A stretch of DNA of 64,000 nucleotides, from contig NZ_JACJOX010000016.1 in assembly GCF_014695775.1 (NCBI RefSeq), positions 1-64,000 of the forward strand, read 5' to 3'. Numbering within the stretch: position 1 is the stretch's first letter; every line of letters starts with the position of its first letter. Under the pieces are notes generated by a model. The model saw only the letters and a list, made by a program, of their open reading frames with translations, had not been told where the DNA came from and did no database searches. Made by a program: the position numbers and the translations under genes. Origin of the DNA: Leptolyngbya sp. FACHB-60. Its GTDB lineage: Bacteria; Cyanobacteriota; Cyanobacteriia; Phormidesmidales; Phormidesmidaceae. This document shows positions 61,340-64,000 of the stretch, piece after piece.

Positions 61340-62980
61340 ATGCCCACTGTCACCTTTCCCCTCACCTACCTACAACGGCTCACCCCCACTGCCCCTAAGC
61401 AGCTGGCCCAGCAAGCCTTTGACTACGGCCTAGATGCCACCCTGGGCGACCAAACTCTAGAGGTCGAAGTCACCGCCGAGCGGCCCGATCTGCTAGCGGC
61501 AGAAGGGTTCACCCGCGCCATTAATATCTATAACGGCCTACCCCGAACTGTCCCCGAACAGCTGCTCGCCTCGGGTCGCCGGGTCACCATCCACCCTGAG
61601 GTATTGCCTCTACGGCCCCACATTGCTGCCCTGGTTGTGCGAGGGGCCGATCTGCAAGGCGGTGGGCTAGAGGTGCTGGTGCAGTTTCAGGAGAAGGTGA
61701 CCCAAACCTTTGGCCGCCAGCGCAAGAAAATTGCGATCGGCGTCTACGACCTCGACAAAATCAGCGGCGACTTAACCTACGCAGCAGCATCGCTAGATGA
61801 GTTGTCATTTGTGCCCCTGCACAGCACTCAACCCATAACTGCCCGACAGATTCTGCACGAGCACCCAGCGGGTAAGTCCTATGGTCATACTCTGCCGGGC
61901 AATGACTATGCCCTCGTGCTGCGCGATGCCAGCGGCACCGTACTCTCCATGCCGCCCATCATCAACGCAGCGGGGGTAGGAGAAGTAGATGCCAACACCT
62001 GCAATTTGTTCATTGACGTCACCGGCATTCTGGCCCAAACGGTGCTAGAGACGGCCAACATTCTGGCCCACAACTTTTTAGACACTGGGGCTGAGGTACA
62101 AACCGTAGAGATCGCCACTCCCCAGGGCACTTTCACCACCCCAAGCCTGGCTCGCCGCTCCGTGCAGTTTTCGGCCAAGTATCTCAACGAAATTATGGGC
62201 ACCGCTATTGCTAAGAGCGGCTTGGGTCAAGTGCTCTCCCGCATGGATTTAGAGGTGAGTGGTACCGATGTGGTGCATGTACCCACCTATCGCACCGATG
62301 TCTTTAGCCAGGTTGATCTAGCGGGAGATTTACTGGTGGCGATCGGCATTGGCACGCTCCAGGCCGAACCCCTAGCCGTCAAATTTCATTTGGGGGAAGC
62401 CGATGCCCTACGCCAGGCCATGTTTAAGGTGGGCGATCTGGCTCAACGCATGGGATTGATGGAAGTAAAGAGTTTTGTGCTCACCGATCCAGCAATTCTC
62501 GATCTATTTGGGGCTACCTATGTGCAAACCGGCAATGCCAAAAGCCGCACGTTTAGCGCTACCCGCACCACCCTGCAAGCGGGGCTACTGGACATTCTAG
62601 CCCGCAACATTAATGCACCTAAACCGATCAATATTTATGAAACTGGGGAAGTGCTGCGATTTAATGCGGCGGATATTCCTGACGAAAGCCAGCACTGGGG
62701 GTTTGCCAGCCTAGATGCCCGCGCCTCGTTTACCACTGCCAAAGCCTATATGCAGACCATGCTTAACGCCTTGGGGTTGAATTATGAATTGACCGTCTGC
62801 GAGGCTCCATACTACATCCCTGGACGGGCGGCTACAGTGTTGATTCAGCGACAGCCAGTGGGAGAGTTCGGCGAAATTCATCCACAGGTGCTGGAGCACT
62901 TTTCGTTCCCCGAGCCGGTTTGCGCTGGGGAGCTAGACTATACCGCCAGCCAGCTTGTGATTTCTGATAGGCGGCGTTGA
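61340..62980 (+). CDS. pheT: Phenylalanyl-tRNA synthetase beta subunit, archaeal/eukaryotic type
   Basis: This 546-residue protein follows the short archaeal/eukaryotic PheRS beta architecture, not the roughly 800-residue bacterial form. The N-terminal domain has EVEVTAERPDLLAAEGFTRA, matching the archaeal (V-x-R-P-D-L-L-x-x-E-G) element. FQEKVTQTFGRQRKKIAIGV with YDLDKI, and the B3/4-like part HEHPAGKSYGH and VLSMPPIINAAGVGEVDANT (about residues 202-221), follow. A B5-like domain lies at about 262-338 and a catalytic-like domain at about 345-546 (MGLMEVKSFVLTDPAILDLF). No bacterial tRNA-binding or anticodon (FDX-ACB) extension is present. No pheS lies in the window. It may be a paralogue with another role. 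Confidence 0.88.
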   Translation: MPTVTFPLTYLQRLTPTAPKQLAQQAFDYGLDATLGDQTLEVEVTAERPDLLAAEGFTRAINIYNGLPRTVPEQLLASGRRVTIHPEVLPLRPHIAALVVRGADLQGGGLEVLVQFQEKVTQTFGRQRKKIAIGVYDLDKISGDLTYAAASLDELSFVPLHSTQPITARQILHEHPAGKSYGHTLPGNDYALVLRDASGTVLSMPPIINAAGVGEVDANTCNLFIDVTGILAQTVLETANILAHNFLDTGAEVQTVEIATPQGTFTTPSLARRSVQFSAKYLNEIMGTAIAKSGLGQVLSRMDLEVSGTDVVHVPTYRTDVFSQVDLAGDLLVAIGIGTLQAEPLAVKFHLGEADALRQAMFKVGDLAQRMGLMEVKSFVLTDPAILDLFGATYVQTGNAKSRTFSATRTTLQAGLLDILARNINAPKPINIYETGEVLRFNAADIPDESQHWGFASLDARASFTTAKAYMQTMLNALGLNYELTVCEAPYYIPGRAATVLIQRQPVGEFGEIHPQVLEHFSFPEPVCAGELDYTASQLVISDRRR

Positions 62981-63336
62981 CCTAGGCTGGTCAGGTTGGA
63001 AGCTAATGCATCGGCCAGCGGCAGCCTGCCCAATGAAATACTAAGCGTTGCTTAACGCAAGTATATTTGCCCCCAGCCCTCCAAGAATGGGGGACTTTGA
63101 GACTCTGTCTCCCCCAATTGGAGAGGCTGAGGGGGCCATGCAGAGTTTAAAGGTTTTGCCGGTTCATTCCTCGATTCAGCAATGCCAAATACCACGTAGA
63201 GCTGGGGCGCTTAGTAGGCCAAGTCTAGAGAGAAGCGCCATAACCAAATATTACGGTTGCTACCAAAATCGTGACGCAACGATTACGTTCCCCTGCCGTT
63301 TGGCTAGTCTGGTCATCATCATCCAGCGGCAACACC
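62981..63336. other. Intergenic region with a dispersed-type palindrome
   Basis: The 356-base gap between pheT and the SPFH gene contains no convincing gene. It holds the palindrome described separately and the SPFH gene's promoter. Confidence 0.4.
63069..63136. repeat. Imperfect palindromic repeat (CCCCCAGCC type)
   Basis: Left arm 63069-63094 and right arm 63110-63136 are largely complementary (about 26 bases with a few mismatches or one-base bulges) around a 15-base loop. Its CCCCCAGCC/GGCTGAGGGGG wording resembles dispersed intergenic palindromes common in filamentous cyanobacteria. Confidence 0.65.
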
Positions 63337-64000
63337 ATGAGTGACTCTTCTATTGACGGCCCCAGTCGGGTCTACGCCAAACCGACTGAAGGCCACGTTT
63401 CCCTGGGGCGAGGGGTGCGCCAGGTGCTATTTTTGGTGCCCGTGGCGGTCTTGTTTGCCCTGATCTTCTTTGGGCTACCCCTGCGCCAGCGCACGGTGGG
63501 GCTGACTGCCGGAGCCGTTGTCGCCGTGCTGTGGAGTGTGGTGGTGAGCGGAGTGCGGGTGGCCGCCGAGTGGGAGCGAGGGGTGATCTTGCAGCTGGGC
63601 AAAATTCAGGATGTGCGGGGGCCGGGGCTGCTGTATGTGGTGCCGGTGCTGGAGTCGGTGCAGTTTATCGACACCCGCACTTTGGTGATCAACATTCCGC
63701 GTCAGAAGGTGATTACCCGCGACAACGTGCCCGCCGAAATCGACAGTGCCCTGTTTTTTCAGGTGAGCGATGCCCAAAAAGCGGTGATTTCGATTCAAGA
63801 CTTTCGCTTCGCGGTGTCGCAATATGCCCAGGCGGCGCTGCGGGATGTGGTGGGCGGCCTTTCGCTCGATGATCTGCTGTCGGAGCGAGAGCAGATTCAA
63901 ACCCAGATTGGGGCGATCGTGGAGGCCCAGGTGCAGGAATGGGGCATGCATATCGACTCCATTCGTCTGCAAGACATTGAGCTGCCGGAGGATCTGAAAC
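63337..64000 (+). CDS. SPFH/Band 7 family protein (stomatin/slipin-like), 3' end beyond window
   Basis: The first 221 residues of a membrane protein that continues past the right edge. After a short cytoplasmic start two hydrophobic segments (VLFLVPVAVLFALIFFGLPL; VGLTAGAVVAVLWSVVVSG) occupy about residues 29-70. The Band 7 domain begins EWERGVILQLGKIQDVRGPG and continues VVPVLESVQFIDTRTLVINI, QYAQAALRDVVGGLSLDDLL and QEWGMHIDSIRLQDIELPED, all standard for slipins. Such proteins form oligomeric membrane microdomain scaffolds, often with an NfeD partner. ATG 63337 is the start. Confidence 0.92.
   Translation, partial: MSDSSIDGPSRVYAKPTEGHVSLGRGVRQVLFLVPVAVLFALIFFGLPLRQRTVGLTAGAVVAVLWSVVVSGVRVAAEWERGVILQLGKIQDVRGPGLLYVVPVLESVQFIDTRTLVINIPRQKVITRDNVPAEIDSALFFQVSDAQKAVISIQDFRFAVSQYAQAALRDVVGGLSLDDLLSEREQIQTQIGAIVEAQVQEWGMHIDSIRLQDIELPEDLK

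Noticed and set aside
63475..63972. 165-codon His-rich minus-strand frame
   Set aside because: It is antisense to the SPFH gene, and the His/Gln richness comes from the complement of a biased coding strand.

Overview
The window is chromosomal DNA from a cyanobacterium. The evidence is a complete phycocyanin operon (cpcB-cpcA-two rod linkers-cpcD-cpcE-cpcF, minus strand, 43842 down to 38827) with a CpcS-type bilin lyase divergent from it. Frequent GCGATCGC (HIP1) octamers and several cyanobacteria-specific conserved proteins support this. The moderately high GC of the core genes suggests a Leptolyngbya/Nodosilinea-like lineage, but the species cannot be read from the sequence. I saw no rRNA, tRNA, CRISPR array, transposase or prophage gene.

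Region 1 (about 0.8-23.4 kb, all plus strand) is a surface-polysaccharide locus. It holds an ABC-2 permease and ATPase of the Wzm/Wzt type, eight or nine glycosyltransferases, five SAM-dependent methyltransferase-like proteins plus an FkbM methyltransferase, two sulfotransferases, a hexapeptide acyltransferase, a sugar epimerase/dehydratase and a Wzy/WaaL-like membrane protein. Many genes overlap by 1-14 bases, which suggests long polycistronic units. The likely product is a methylated, possibly sulfated and acylated glycan exported through the ABC pathway. The stretch from about 4.3 to 14.5 kb is AT-rich and lacks HIP1 octamers, unlike its flanks, which suggests horizontal acquisition or cassette exchange.

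Region 2 (23.4-38.7 kb) is core and housekeeping sequence: ubiD (quinone biosynthesis), a DUF4333 lipoprotein, an orphan ExbB/TolQ proton channel, another WcaI-like glycosyltransferase, a CIA30 protein, a DUF3318-like protein, a tRNA-dihydrouridine synthase, a REC-PAS-adenylate cyclase, a membrane protein with three repeats, recJ, sfsA and a WecG/TagA glycosyltransferase.

Region 3 (38.8-45.2 kb) is the phycobilisome rod locus described above. It is followed by about 0.9 kb of decayed or non-coding sequence.

Region 4 (46-64 kb) is mixed. It contains a ZIP metal transporter, avtA, rimM, a YpfJ-like zinc metallopeptidase and a PstS-like/transmembrane/triple-DUF4912 fusion. It then has a tightly overlapping TetR-small protein-GNAT operon, a TPR protein downstream of a higBA toxin-antitoxin pair, a gamma-carbonic anhydrase-like protein, a TIGR02652-like protein, a VOC protein overlapping an unusual AAA ATPase, and dps. 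After these comes a phenylalanyl-tRNA synthetase beta subunit of the short archaeal/eukaryotic type. The window ends inside an SPFH/Band 7 protein.

The observations most worth following up are the archaeal-type PheT without an adjacent pheS, the PstS-DUF4912 fusion, the double-sulfotransferase glycan cluster with mosaic composition, and the triple-repeat membrane protein. Several long palindromes, one of them inside the phycocyanin operon, also merit checking.
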